NCBI RefSeq assembly: GCF_958295425.1 | Contig: NC_081146.1 | Location: forward strand, 19,353,458 to 19,417,457 | Direction: 5' to 3' | Source: Solea solea | Lineage: Eukaryota > Chordata > Actinopteri > Pleuronectiformes > Soleidae | DNA length: 64,000 nucleotides | Shown here: positions 42,101 through 50,033 of the stretch, one piece after another | How the letters are laid out: the number at the start of each line of letters is the position of its first letter | Position numbering within the stretch: position 1 is the first letter of the stretch | The notes under the pieces: model-generated | What the model saw: the letters and a program-made list of their open reading frames with translations, nothing else | The model's database searches: none | Told to the model about the DNA's origin: nothing | Position numbers and translations under genes: made by a program

Positions 42101-45100
42101 GTCCAAAATGTGACAAAAAAGTCATACTATAGCATGTCGTCCAAATTTTGACAAAAAAGTCATACTTTAGTATGTCGTCCAAAATGTGACAAAAAAGTCA
42201 TACTATAGCATGTCGTCCAAATTTTGTCAAAAAGTCATAGGTTAGTATGTCATCCAACTTTTGACAAAAAAGTCATACTATAGCATGTCGTCCAAAATGT
42301 GACAAAAAAGTCGTAGGTTAGTATGTTGTCCAAAATTTGACAAAAAAGTCATACTTAAGTATGTCGTCCAAATTTTGACAAAAAAGTCATACTAAAGCAT
42401 GTCGTCCAAAATGTTACAAAAAAGTCATACTATAGCATGTCGTCCAACTTTTGACAAAAAAGACATACTATTGCATGTTGTCCAAAATGTGACAAAAAAG
42501 TCATAGGTTAGTATGTCGTCCAAATTTTGATGAAAAAGTCATACTATAGCATGTCGTCCAACTTTTGACAAAAAAGTCATACTATAGCATGTCGTCCAAT
42601 ATTTGACAAAAAAGTCATACTATAGCATGTCGTCCAATTTTTGACAAAAAAGTCATACTATAGCATGTCGTCCAACTTTGACAAAAAAGTCAGGTTAGCA
42701 TGTCGTCCAAATTTTTTATAAAAGTCATAGGTTTGTATGTCGTCCAAATTTTGACAAAAAAGTCATACTATAGCATGTCGTCCAATATTTGACAAAAAAG
42801 TCATACTATAGCATGTCGTCCAATATTTGACAAAAAAAGTCATACTATAGCATGTCGTCCAAATTTTGACAAAAAAGTCATACTATAGCATGTCGTCCAA
42901 AATGTTACAAAAAAGTCATAGGTTAGTATGTTGTCCAAATTTTGACAAAAAAGACATACTATTGCATGTTGTCCAAAATGTGACAAAAAAGTCATACTAT
43001 AGCATGTCGTCCAACTTTTGACAAAAAAGTCATACTATAGCATGTCGTCCAAAATGTGACAAAAAAGTCATACTATAGCATGTCGTCCAAATTTTGACAA
43101 AAAAGTCATACTTTAGTATGTCGTCCAAAATGTGACAAAAAAGTCATACTATAGCATGTCGTCCAAATTTTGTCAAAAAGTCATAGGTTAGTATGTCATC
43201 CAACTTTTGACAAAAAAGTCATACTATAGCATGTCGTCCAAAATGTGACAAAAAAGTCGTAGGTTAGTATGTTGTCCAAAATTTGACAAAAAAGTCATAC
43301 TTAAGTATGTCGTCCAAATTTTGACAAAAAAGTCATACTAAAGCATGTCGTCCAAAATGTTACAAAAAAGTCATACTATAGCATGTCGTCCAACTTTTGA
43401 CAAAAAAGACATACTATTGCATGTTGTCCAAAATGTGACAAAAAAGTCATAGGTTAGTATGTCGTCCAAATTTTGAAAAAAAAGTCATACTATAGCATGT
43501 CGTCCAACTTTTGACAAAAAAGTCATACTAAAGCATGTCGTCCAAATTTTGACAAAAAAGTCATACTTTAGTATGTCGTCCAAAATGTGACAAAAAAGTC
43601 ATACTATAGCATGTCGTCCAAATTTTGTCAAAAAGTCATAGGTTAGTATGTCGTCCAAATTTTGAAAAAAAAGTCATACTATAGCATGTTGTCCAACTTT
43701 TGACAAAAAAGTCATACTATAGCATGTCGTCCAAAATGTGACAAAAAAGTCATAGGTTAGTATGTCGTCCAAATTTTGACAAAGAAATCATACCATAGCA
43801 TGTCGTCCAAATTTTGTCAAAAAAGTCATAGGTTTGTATGTCGTCCAAATTTTGACAAAAAAATCATACTATAGCATGTCGTTCAAATTTTGACAAAAAA
43901 GTCATACTATAGCATGTCGTCCAAATTTTGACAAAAAAGTCGTGGGTTAGTATGTTGTCCAAAATTTGAAAAAAAAGTCATACTATTGCATGTTGTCCAA
44001 AATGTGACAAAAAAGTCATACTATAGCATGTCGTCCAAATTTTGACAAAAAAGTCATACTAAAGCATGTCGTCCAAAATGTTACAAAAAAGTCATAGGTT
44101 AGTATGTTGTCCAAATTTTGACAAAAAAGTCATACTTTAGTATGTCGTCCAAAATGTGACAAAAAAGTCATACTATAGCATGTCGTCCAACTTTTGACAA
44201 AAAAGTCATACTATAGCATGTCGTCCAAAATGTGACAAAAAAGTCATACTATAGCATGTCGTCCAAATTTTGACAAAAAAGTCATACTTTAGTATGTCGT
44301 CCAAAATGTGACAAAAAAGTCATAGGTTAGTATGTTGTCCAAATTTTGACAAAAAAGTCATAGGTTAGCATGTCGTCCAACTTTTGACAAAAAAGTCATA
44401 CTATAGCATGTCGTCCAATATTTGACAAAAAAGTCATACTATAGCATGTTGTCCGGATTTTGACAAAAAAATCATACTATAGCATGTCGTCCAAATTTTG
44501 ACAAAGAAATCATACCATAGCATGTCGTCCAAATTTTGTCAAAAAAGTCATAGGTTTGTATGTCGTCCAAATTTTGACAAAAAAATCATACTATAGCATG
44601 TCGTTCAAATTTTAACAAAAAAGTCATACTATAGCATGTCGTCCAAATTTTGACAAAAAAGTCGTGGGTTAGTATGTTGTCCAAAATTTGAAAAAAAAGT
44701 CATACTATTGCATGTTGTCCAAAATGTGACAAAAAAGTCATACTATAGCATGTCGTCCAAAATGTTACAAAAAAGTCATACTATAGCATGTCGTCCAAAA
44801 TGTTACAAAAAAGTCATACTATAGCATGTCGTCCAACTTTTGACAAAAAAGTCATACGTTAGCATGTCGTAGAGCACATTATTATTTGTTGATTAAGATT
44901 TTGAACTTATAGTTATTTACTTACATTCCTGAACAGTGAAACTGAATCAGTTTCAGTGGTCGAATGTTACGCTTGTTTAATTTCTGACTTCTCAGAGAAG
45001 TGAGTTGGCTTAAATGTCGTGAATTCAGTTTATTTTTTGCGGTCTAATAAATTTGTTGAGCACTGTATATAATTAAAATAAAAATAAATGACAGGTTCAG

Positions 45101-45615
45101 AGAGTGTAGACAGTCACCAGGAATCGTTCTGACAAACAATCTTCTTCCATGTCAGTAAAACAGCTCCTTTCACCAACTTAACTGTCTGGGTCGAAGGTTA
45201 AATTAGATGGTGTAGTGTTTGGTTGCCCTGGCAACCTGCTTTTTTTTTTTTTAATGCAGCAGTCAATCAGGTTGTTCTTGATTACACATGAATGGACACC
45301 ACCTGCAGCAGAACTAACACAGTTATGCACAGTTCTAGCAGTAATCATGTGCGTGTCGTCCCTCAGGGAGACGGCGTTCGTGAGCGTTTGTCGGAGCAGC
45401 AGTACCGGCGGCTGGTGGATTACGTGACCAGGGCCTCCCAGTTCCTTTCCCCCTCCGCCTTGTGTCTCCAGCTGCAGCCACCGGTGACGCTTGCTGAGCC
45501 GCCGCCCTCTGTCACCAAGTCTTACCGCTACCTGGTGGATCCAGCTTTCTCCAAGGTGTTTGTCAGCAAGTTCAACATGGTAAAGAATAAAGCCCTGCGC
45601 ATTGGATTCCACTGA
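1224..45615 (+). CDS. vps13b: VPS13B 3' part (21 coding exons), bridge-like lipid-transfer protein, partial at 5' end
   Basis: Coding exons read from splice sites and continuous phase: 1224-1490, 3442-3525, 3755-3930, 6583-6753, 9796-10003, 11792-11980, 12561-12707, 13874-14160, 14803-14930, 15014-15210, 16364-16476, 17471-17912, 18148-18312, 18518-18746, 20614-20790, 21364-21534, 22887-23063, 25124-25226, 27523-27691, 27773-27853, 45367-45615. Together 3,930 nt, in frame, ending in TGA. Recognised from vertebrate VPS13B-specific strings such as LPWALLANYSQWDLWLFEGE, HEHLGVTYITLNEDP, ASLKLYIASDHTPLSFS and the C-terminal MVKNKALRIGFH. Human VPS13B is about 4,000 aa, so this is roughly the last third; earlier exons lie upstream. 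The family forms a hydrophobic groove moving lipids between membranes; VPS13B acts at Golgi and endosomes, and its loss causes Cohen syndrome. Fragment residues 1-~650 are VAB-region-like, ~800-1140 the Gly-rich ATG2-like C-terminal region, ~1150-1309 the C-terminal (PH-like in family models) end. The last intron is expanded to 17.5 kb by a satellite. Exon borders are read by eye without RNA data. Confidence 0.95.
2623..2642 (+). repeat. Poly-C tract
   Basis: Twenty consecutive C in the VPS13B intron 1491-3441. Its length is prone to sequencing error. Confidence 0.9.
3931..6582 (+). other. VPS13B intron, 2.65 kb
   Basis: Unremarkable AT-rich intron with TG/CA-rich patches (4430-4530, 5390-5460). 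Nothing else supported. Confidence 0.75.
6754..9795 (+). other. VPS13B intron, 3.0 kb
   Basis: Holds the CA-headed repeat at 8399-8668, a short GA-rich tract near 8690-8710 and GT/GTATGT-rich patches (9000-9060, 9380-9400). No exon seen. Confidence 0.75.
8399..8668 (+). mobile_element. CA-headed interspersed repeat
   Basis: It starts with a ~52-bp CA microsatellite (8399-8451), followed by TTTGTGCAGCTATTCTTCTG, then CCTCATTAGGACCAGATTTT and ends GAAGAGGTAACAAATACA. Related sequences with the same order of blocks occur at 23469-23640 and 47878-48175. The repeat type (CA tail, CTCATTAGGACC body) is common in fish introns; I cannot name its family. Confidence 0.65.
10136..10521 (+). mobile_element. 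tRNA-derived SINE with target-site duplication
   Basis: The head resembles a tRNA: A-box-like TGGTGTAGTGGT (10155-10166) and B-box-like GGTTCGAGCCC (10198-10208). The body contains TGGAGTTTGCATGTTCTCCC and CTCCGGCTTCCTCCCACAGT, widespread in teleost genomes. The insert is bracketed by the direct repeat AGTACCATGTTTTTTT (10120-10135 and 10522-10537). It sits in the VPS13B intron 10004-11791. Intact promoter boxes and a perfect 16-bp duplication suggest a fairly young insertion. Confidence 0.88.
18148..25226 (+). CDS. vps13b: VPS13B exons, Gly-rich ATG2/VPS13 C-terminal region
   Basis: Exons 18148-18312, 18518-18746, 20614-20790, 21364-21534, 22887-23063 and 25124-25226. They encode the most conserved stretch of the window: a YLEDTFVYYIRTL segment, then LHASLK-like sequence (IHASLKLYIASDH), then a run of amphipathic Gly-rich helices (GSPASLVRSIGNGVSDFF, GPGAFVSGVSRGTTSFVKH, GVISGVGKGIVGVFTKP, GGAAELVSQTGYGILHGAG). 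This is the ATG2-like C-terminal signature shared by VPS13 proteins, thought to touch membrane or lipid droplets. The four exon junctions from 18746 to 25124 are all phase 1, a regular pattern consistent with an ancient modular build; the exon ending at 25226 leaves phase 2, splitting the Trp of YVWK. Confidence 0.93.
18747..20613 (+). other. VPS13B intron, 1.87 kb
   Basis: No repeat longer than a short GT run (19582-19597) and no further exon: the flanking exons join in phase 1 across a conserved protein block (GALFRAG-WVVGSLEILG). Confidence 0.8.
21642..21723. mobile_element. 82-bp palindromic MITE with TTAA ends
   Basis: The inverted ends ACTCATTGGCTGCCA face each other across a short centre containing CTATAGACGTCA, flanked by TTAA on both sides (21642-21645 and 21720-21723). 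TTAA target duplication is typical of piggyBac-type elements. It lies in the VPS13B intron 21535-22886. Confidence 0.75.
22011..22048 (+). repeat. (AC)19 microsatellite
   Basis: Uninterrupted AC dinucleotides in the VPS13B intron 21535-22886. Confidence 0.95.
23469..23640 (+). mobile_element. Partial copy of the CA-headed repeat
   Basis: CACACTCACAGGTTTGTGCA through GACAGCCTAAACAAAGTGTT matches the repeat at 8399-8668; it then continues into AACCAGTTCCTCAGAAAT, which is also found in the copy near 47,890. It lies in the VPS13B intron 23064-25123. Confidence 0.6.
24104..24242. repeat. Imperfect inverted repeat, possible MITE
   Basis: Left arm 24104-24131 and right arm 24213-24242 share GGGCCCTTTGCACAG as an exact inverted core, with looser matching outward (GCTGC...CTCA against CTGCAGCCCCTGA). 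The spacer is about 81 bp. No clear target duplication was found. Confidence 0.55.
26457..27082 (+). mobile_element. 5'-truncated L1-type LINE, 3' end
   Basis: An open frame ending at 26747 finishes TRRVILKEWKSASPPSFKNW LNDIFTF, which resembles the C-terminus of fish L1-clade reverse-transcriptase proteins (ARR.IL..WK...PPSF..WL). About 330 bp of 3' UTR-like sequence follow, ending in an ATT/ATC simple repeat (27025-27082). Only the last ~90 codons remain. It lies in the VPS13B intron 25227-27522. Confidence 0.65.
27150..27186. repeat. (AT)n microsatellite
   Basis: Uninterrupted AT/TA dinucleotides of about 37 bp, shortly after the LINE tail at 27025-27082. Confidence 0.95.
27523..27853 (+). 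CDS. vps13b: VPS13B penultimate exon pair (before the giant intron)
   Basis: Exon 27523-27691 starts after TGACCACAG and completes the split Trp codon, encoding MLQSLGRPELHMALEV and LLLTSEVLFVVSLSEDTQQQ. Exon 27773-27853 (81 nt) follows an 81-bp intron and encodes VECQQMPGHEGQLVLTLQQQ and on to TSDTE, ending in a GAG|GTAAGA donor. This donor must pair with the acceptor at 45366, 17.5 kb away across the 38-bp satellite. The sequence belongs to the C-terminal domain, modelled as PH-like in VPS13 proteins. Confidence 0.92.
30060..36960. repeat. Higher-order block present three times inside the satellite
   Basis: A ~1.1-kb run of monomers recurs around 30,087-31,200, 32,781-33,900 and 35,931-36,950. 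A rare monomer variant with an inserted TC (TACTATAATCATG) marks the copies at 30795, 33451 and 36601 (offsets 2,656 and 3,150 bp). The GTCCATATT variant marks them at 30087, 32781 and 35931 (offsets 2,694 and 3,150), so copies 2 and 3 are collinear while copy 1 differs by one monomer. This is the signature of segmental unequal exchange within the array. Confidence 0.88.
37861..38420. repeat. 530-bp tandem duplication of monomers
   Basis: The odd variant GTCGTCATAATTTTGTC occurs at 37861 and 38391. The surrounding variants (GTCACAAAGAAGTC, AAAAGGTCATAC) recur at the same 530-bp spacing, which equals about 14 monomers. Confidence 0.8.
41581..43472. repeat. 946-bp tandem duplication of monomers
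   Basis: The block starting near 41,581 is repeated starting near 42,527. Markers: TTGATGAAAA at 41581 and 42527; the truncated monomer GTCAGGTTAGCATG at 41743 and 42689; GACATACTATTGCATG at 42462 and 43408. All three pairs are 946 bp apart. Confidence 0.88.
45367..45615 (+). CDS. vps13b: VPS13B terminal coding exon
   Basis: It begins after the CCCTCAG acceptor and runs 83 codons to TGA. It encodes GDGVRERLSEQQYRRLVDYV, a SYRYLVDPAFSKVFVSKF segment and the C-terminal MVKNKALRIGFH, all characteristic of the VPS13B C-terminus. It is GC-rich compared with the AT-rich satellite about 500 bp upstream. The upstream TTTTTTTTTTTTAA tract at 45240-45253 and the pyrimidine-rich TGTCGTCCCTCAG supply the acceptor context. 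Confidence 0.95.
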   Translation, partial: GDGVRERLSEQQYRRLVDYVTRASQFLSPSALCLQLQPPVTLAEPPPSVTKSYRYLVDPAFSKVFVSKFNMVKNKALRIGFH

Positions 45616-45723
45616 CACCTGAGAGTTATTTAAGATCAGACATTTGTTTCTACTTAAACTAAGCCTTAAACAAAGTGGGGGGGTGCACTTTTTTTTATAT
45701 ATATAGAAAAACAATTTATGCAA

Positions 45724-45729
45724 AATAAA
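45724..45729 (+). terminator. Candidate VPS13B poly(A) signal AATAAA
   Basis: A canonical AATAAA lies 109 bp after the VPS13B stop codon in an AT-rich stretch. A second one at 46201-46206 would extend the 3' UTR beyond the likely RGS22 cleavage site on the opposite strand. Which is used cannot be told from sequence alone. Confidence 0.55.
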
Positions 45730-46061
45730 GTTAAAATATATATATTTAACTGTATGTCCACATTATTCTTCTAAATTAATTGCCTTTTGAAATATATTTT
45801 TACTAATGCAACAGGAAGACTGTAAATCTGTTTTAATCACAGCAACTCTTAAGTTAAGACTGTTTAACTTAAATGAACTCTATAAAGTCAGATTTGTGTC
45901 AATGTGAATGAAACCTCTGCAGTGTTGCAGATAGAAAAGAACGTTTCAGTCTGTAAAGCTCCTGCTGTTTACCGTCTCCTTCAGCTACTGTTAAGTGCAA
46001 TAGTAACAAAGAGAAAAAAAGGTGGTGGACACTAAAGCAACCAGCTGTCAACCAAAATGTT

Positions 46062-46067
46062 TTTATT
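46062..46067 (-). terminator. Candidate RGS22 poly(A) signal
   Basis: TTTATT on the plus strand reads AATAAA on the minus strand, 480 bp past the RGS22 stop codon. If used, the RGS22 3' UTR ends near 46,040, about 310 bp from the proximal VPS13B poly(A) signal. Confidence 0.5.
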
Positions 46068-46546
46068 AATGATGTAACATACTTGTTTAAACAATGTTCT
46101 GTTTAAGTTAACATTGTTGCCAACATGTTACTGTTGCACTACTGAGTCCTATGTAAAAAGTCTAATGATGCCTTCGATGTTTATAAATGGATATTAAGAC
46201 AATAAAAAAGAAAAATGAGAATAATGTGAAAGTCATTGTGTACAAGGTCAGCTTCATTTGTCTTCATGTCAGTGGAAGCAGTCGTCACACAGAAGCTGTG
46301 AAACAGAAGTAAAAGTTGGTCGGTGTGTTTCTTCTACTGGGTTTGAAAAAAATATTCTTACATCACAAACCCAGCAGCTCCGTTTTCACTTGTTCTCCGA
46401 TAACGGCCTCAGTCTGTGTCTCACCTCTGCCACAGGAAGTCGACGCTTACGCTTTGGTTTCACCTTGTGTGAAACCCGAACGTCTCACATCTCCTGCAGC
46501 AAACAACGGACGGCTTGTATGTTTTCAGAGGTCAAACGAGCAGCTT

Positions 46547-49500
46547 TCACCTCCTGTTATGCATGTTACACTGTTTACTGTCTGCTCTGGACGAGCGATG
46601 TGACCGCCTGACATCACTCTCCGCTGACCTCGCGCTGTAGAAAGACGAGTCGTCTGAGGGGAGACATGGAGACGTGGGTTAATAACACCAACACCCTACA
46701 CGTGCTTACAGGCCTTCGCTATGGAACACTCATGACCTCCATCTGTGTTTCTAACGCGATTTCTCCTCCGTACCTTCCCATTAAAACATGATTTGCACTT
46801 CGCTTCATTACCCATCGTCCTCATTTATCACAGACTGGAACTAAGTCCTGCGCGAGCACCACGCCTCATTTACATGTCCACACAGTGTGGATTCTGACTA
46901 ACTTCTGCACAGAACATTGACACTTAATGGACAGGCTGAAGTGGCTGCTTTGGCTGGAGGTACACATAATGAGACAGGTCTAAAATGTGAAGGGGATGGG
47001 GGTCCGTTTTAAAAATGCTTTGGCTTCAAATATCTAGTAATATCACAGACGTGGAAAGTTTGCTCAAATTTTAGCGTGGGAACGGCTAAGTGTCATTTTG
47101 GTGTTTCCTTAGTTCACTACTTACTCGACAGCGAGAGAGAGAGAAGTGCTGGACATGGGAATTTCACTAAACCTTGAGAGCAACAAGTGTACGTACCTGA
47201 GATTGTGGAGAAAGAGGTTTCTGGTGGAGTCTTACTCAGCTGCACCTCCTCTTGCTTCAGAGCTGCCACATACTTGGAGTAGGACCACGAAAGCTGAGGA
47301 AAAATGTCCACAAATGTAGTCAACTGTAATGTGATTAGAAAAGTCAGAGGACAGTGAAATGACGAGGCCCTGTTTGGACGTGATGCTGTCAGCTTTTTTC
47401 ACACATTACATTAACAGGAAGAATAACCGTGTGCTCCTCACCGGCTGTTTGGGCGCCATCAGCTGTTTGCTCCACGTCTTCCAGTCACTTTTGGCTTCTC
47501 CCGTGTCCGAGTCACTGCCTGAGTTGTCAGATTCTTGTTTCTCCCACTCTTCCTGCACAAAAGACGCCAGGTAACACCGAGTTTACACACAACAGATTTT
47601 AACTGTACGTTAACCACGTTGTCCTCACATGGGCTTTTCTCCTCCTCTCCTCCTCTTCCTCCTCCTGTTCCTCCTCCTCCTCTTTTCTCCTTTGTCGTCG
47701 TAATCTGTTTTTGTGTTTGGCCCGCTTCGCCTGCAGTAGAGGAAGGAGCTGCTCCTCTCGGACAGTTTTGCTCAACTCTTGGAATTTGGGCCAAAACTTG
47801 AGTAGTTCATTGAACACTGACAGCTGTGGGAGAACAACACAGAAAACAAGGACACGCAGGTTTGCACAAATATTCCTCTTAGCCCAAAACTTAACCAGTT
47901 CCTCAGAAATCAGGTATCAGAAGACGGGAGCTTTGCAGCTGCGGCTCTGGGTGTGAGGACATCGGTTCTCACAGCGGAACTGTTCAGACAGAGAGTCTGG
48001 CTCCTGTGTAACGTCACACACAACAAGGTGTAGGTCTCAGAGATAGGATGCATCATCTACCTCATTAGGAACAGGGTTTGGTCTCCCTGAGGTCTACTGG
48101 TCCTGACAAGGTCAGTGGTTATGCCAGAAAATACCCCAGAGAGGTAACAAATACAAGAACACACACACACACACATACACAACCTGTGCTTCTCTGAAGA
48201 TGTAAGGGCCGATCTCATGGCGTTTCTCCAGAATGTACTGGGCCTGTTCAGGACTAATGTCTATGCGCAGCTTGGGGTTCATGGATGAGTTGATAAAACA
48301 GCTGATGATGGTGGTGATCTTCTGCTGGATGGTGGTTTCTTCACTGTGAGAATGAGAAAGGTCCTTCATGCAGGACGAGAGGTCACAGAGAATACGTTAA
48401 AACAAAGGTACAGTACGTGATTAGTCCCCCCCCTGCTCCTGAAATGACTTGTTAAAAAGATCCAAACCAACTGTAAAGTTTTACTTTATATCTCTGGACC
48501 TCCAACCAAAAGAGCAGGTCATTTTCCAGGAAGTCTCCCTTCAGGGACACGTAGTGCTGGAACTGTGTACAAGTGACGGGGTTGAGTAAGAACTGTCGAA
48601 ACTGGAGAATCTCTTTGGAGGAACTCATCCAGCTGTCGACCTGCAGGAGGACAACAAAGACGACACTGTGAGCCGTTTGCCAGAAGACATGGCAAAGTTT
48701 ATAAGAAGGAATTAATTATTCTTCAATAAATCTCTCCGTTAATTCAAAGAATGTCTGTCAGTCAAATAACTGTCACTTTACAGGCTCCTTCCTCCTCACC
48801 TAAAGACATACACAAGGCCCGAGATGCGGGTACTGCACTTATTATAAAAATGAGAAAAAACATTGAGAGAAAAGTGAGGCCGGACATCCGCAGATCTGTG
48901 ATCTCTGACCTACAATCTTAGCTCAAAGAAAACTTGCTCTCTGCCAATAATGAGATAATAATCGTAAAGATGAGAGTCACAACCATGCAGGAAAACTCCT
49001 TCCTGTAATCATGAGAAATGCTCATGTTTAATATCTAACATCTACTGTAGCAGCCTGCAGAGCTGACTGTGAGGCGAAGGTTCGTAATGCTGATGCTTTA
49101 ATCTCATTTATCCTGGATCCAATTTGGGAAAAACCAACCACAGGGCCAAAATTGGTATTTGACAAAGCCAGTGCATGAAGCCAAGTCATGAACTAAATCG
49201 CACACATGCTTTCAGGGCAGGAAATGCCTTATTTATCTCCTTTCACAATATCCAGCTTCCCTGTGAGGATTTCTCCTTACCTTCCAGTGTTTTCTCCTCC
49301 TCCTGCTTCGACGGGGGACGTACTGAGAGCGCTTGCCTGTTGATGATCGGAGCTGCCACACACAGAAACACACACACACACACACACAAGGTCCAAAGTC
49401 AGAGATTGGATTAAGACAGACACTGAAAACCTCTCTCTGTTCGACACAAACTGACAGTAACTGAAGCTCGCTCTGCTTTTTTACCCTTAACCTGTGATCT

Positions 49501-50000
49501 CACTCCTCCACTCTGCTGTCAGAGAGATCTTTACCTCTCTGGTGTCATGTTTATCTCACCGTCCCAACCACCTCTGTCCTCCTCTGTCCTCCTCTTCACC
49601 ACCTTTTCCACTTAGCTCATCATGCAGAGTGTAATGCTAAACTGCTTCTACCTCTCATTTCTTAATGACAAGAACAAATATGGCCAACGTGAAAACAGAG
49701 CAGCAGATTGTGCGGCGCTTGTGTTGACACTTGAGGAGGGAACCTGAGAGAGAGGCAGTGTTCAGTGGTTTCTCACATAGCAGAGCTGCAGCTGCTAATG
49801 TGTGTCTGACTTATTATCTGTGTTCACTCTCAGGGTCAATACACACACTAACATCAATGCTAACGAGAGCATTTACTGTAACTACAGCTTATACAAGGCA
49901 GTTCTTCTACTTTTATGTTACATTTTCAGCCATTTGTCAGTTTGTTTGTCCAGTTAACATCAGTGTGAATTTAAAAAAAAGAGAAAATAATCTGTTTTTT

Positions 50001-50033
<33 letters not shown>

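Larger units (their letters stand above)
28365..44870. repeat. 16.5-kb tandem array of a 38-bp satellite monomer in the last VPS13B intron
   Basis: About 430 head-to-tail copies (span divided by 38). Each monomer has a left box (CATACTATAGCATG, or the alternative CATAGGTTAGTATG), a nearly fixed core TCGTCCAA, a variable box (ATTTTG, CTTTTG, TATTTG, AATGTG, ATTTCG and others) and ACAAAAAAGT. Left-edge units (28,365-28,700) are the most diverged; the interior is highly uniform. Occasional 37- or 39-bp units arise from A-run length changes or single-base loss. No other copy was noticed in the window. It lies wholly between the splice donor at 27854 and the acceptor at 45366, so it is transcribed in VPS13B pre-mRNA. 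Open frames in it are by-products of the period (three monomers = 114 bp = 38 codons). Confidence 0.98.

Noticed and set aside
28365..44870. CRISPR-like regularly spaced repeats
   Set aside because: Units are contiguous with no unique spacers, and the locus is an intron of a vertebrate gene.
49281..49336. Shorter RGS22 exon 17 starting after ATCATCAACAG
   Set aside because: It gives a frame that does not join exons 16 and 18. The upstream acceptor GTGTGGCAG (exon 49352-49281) restores phase 0 on both sides.
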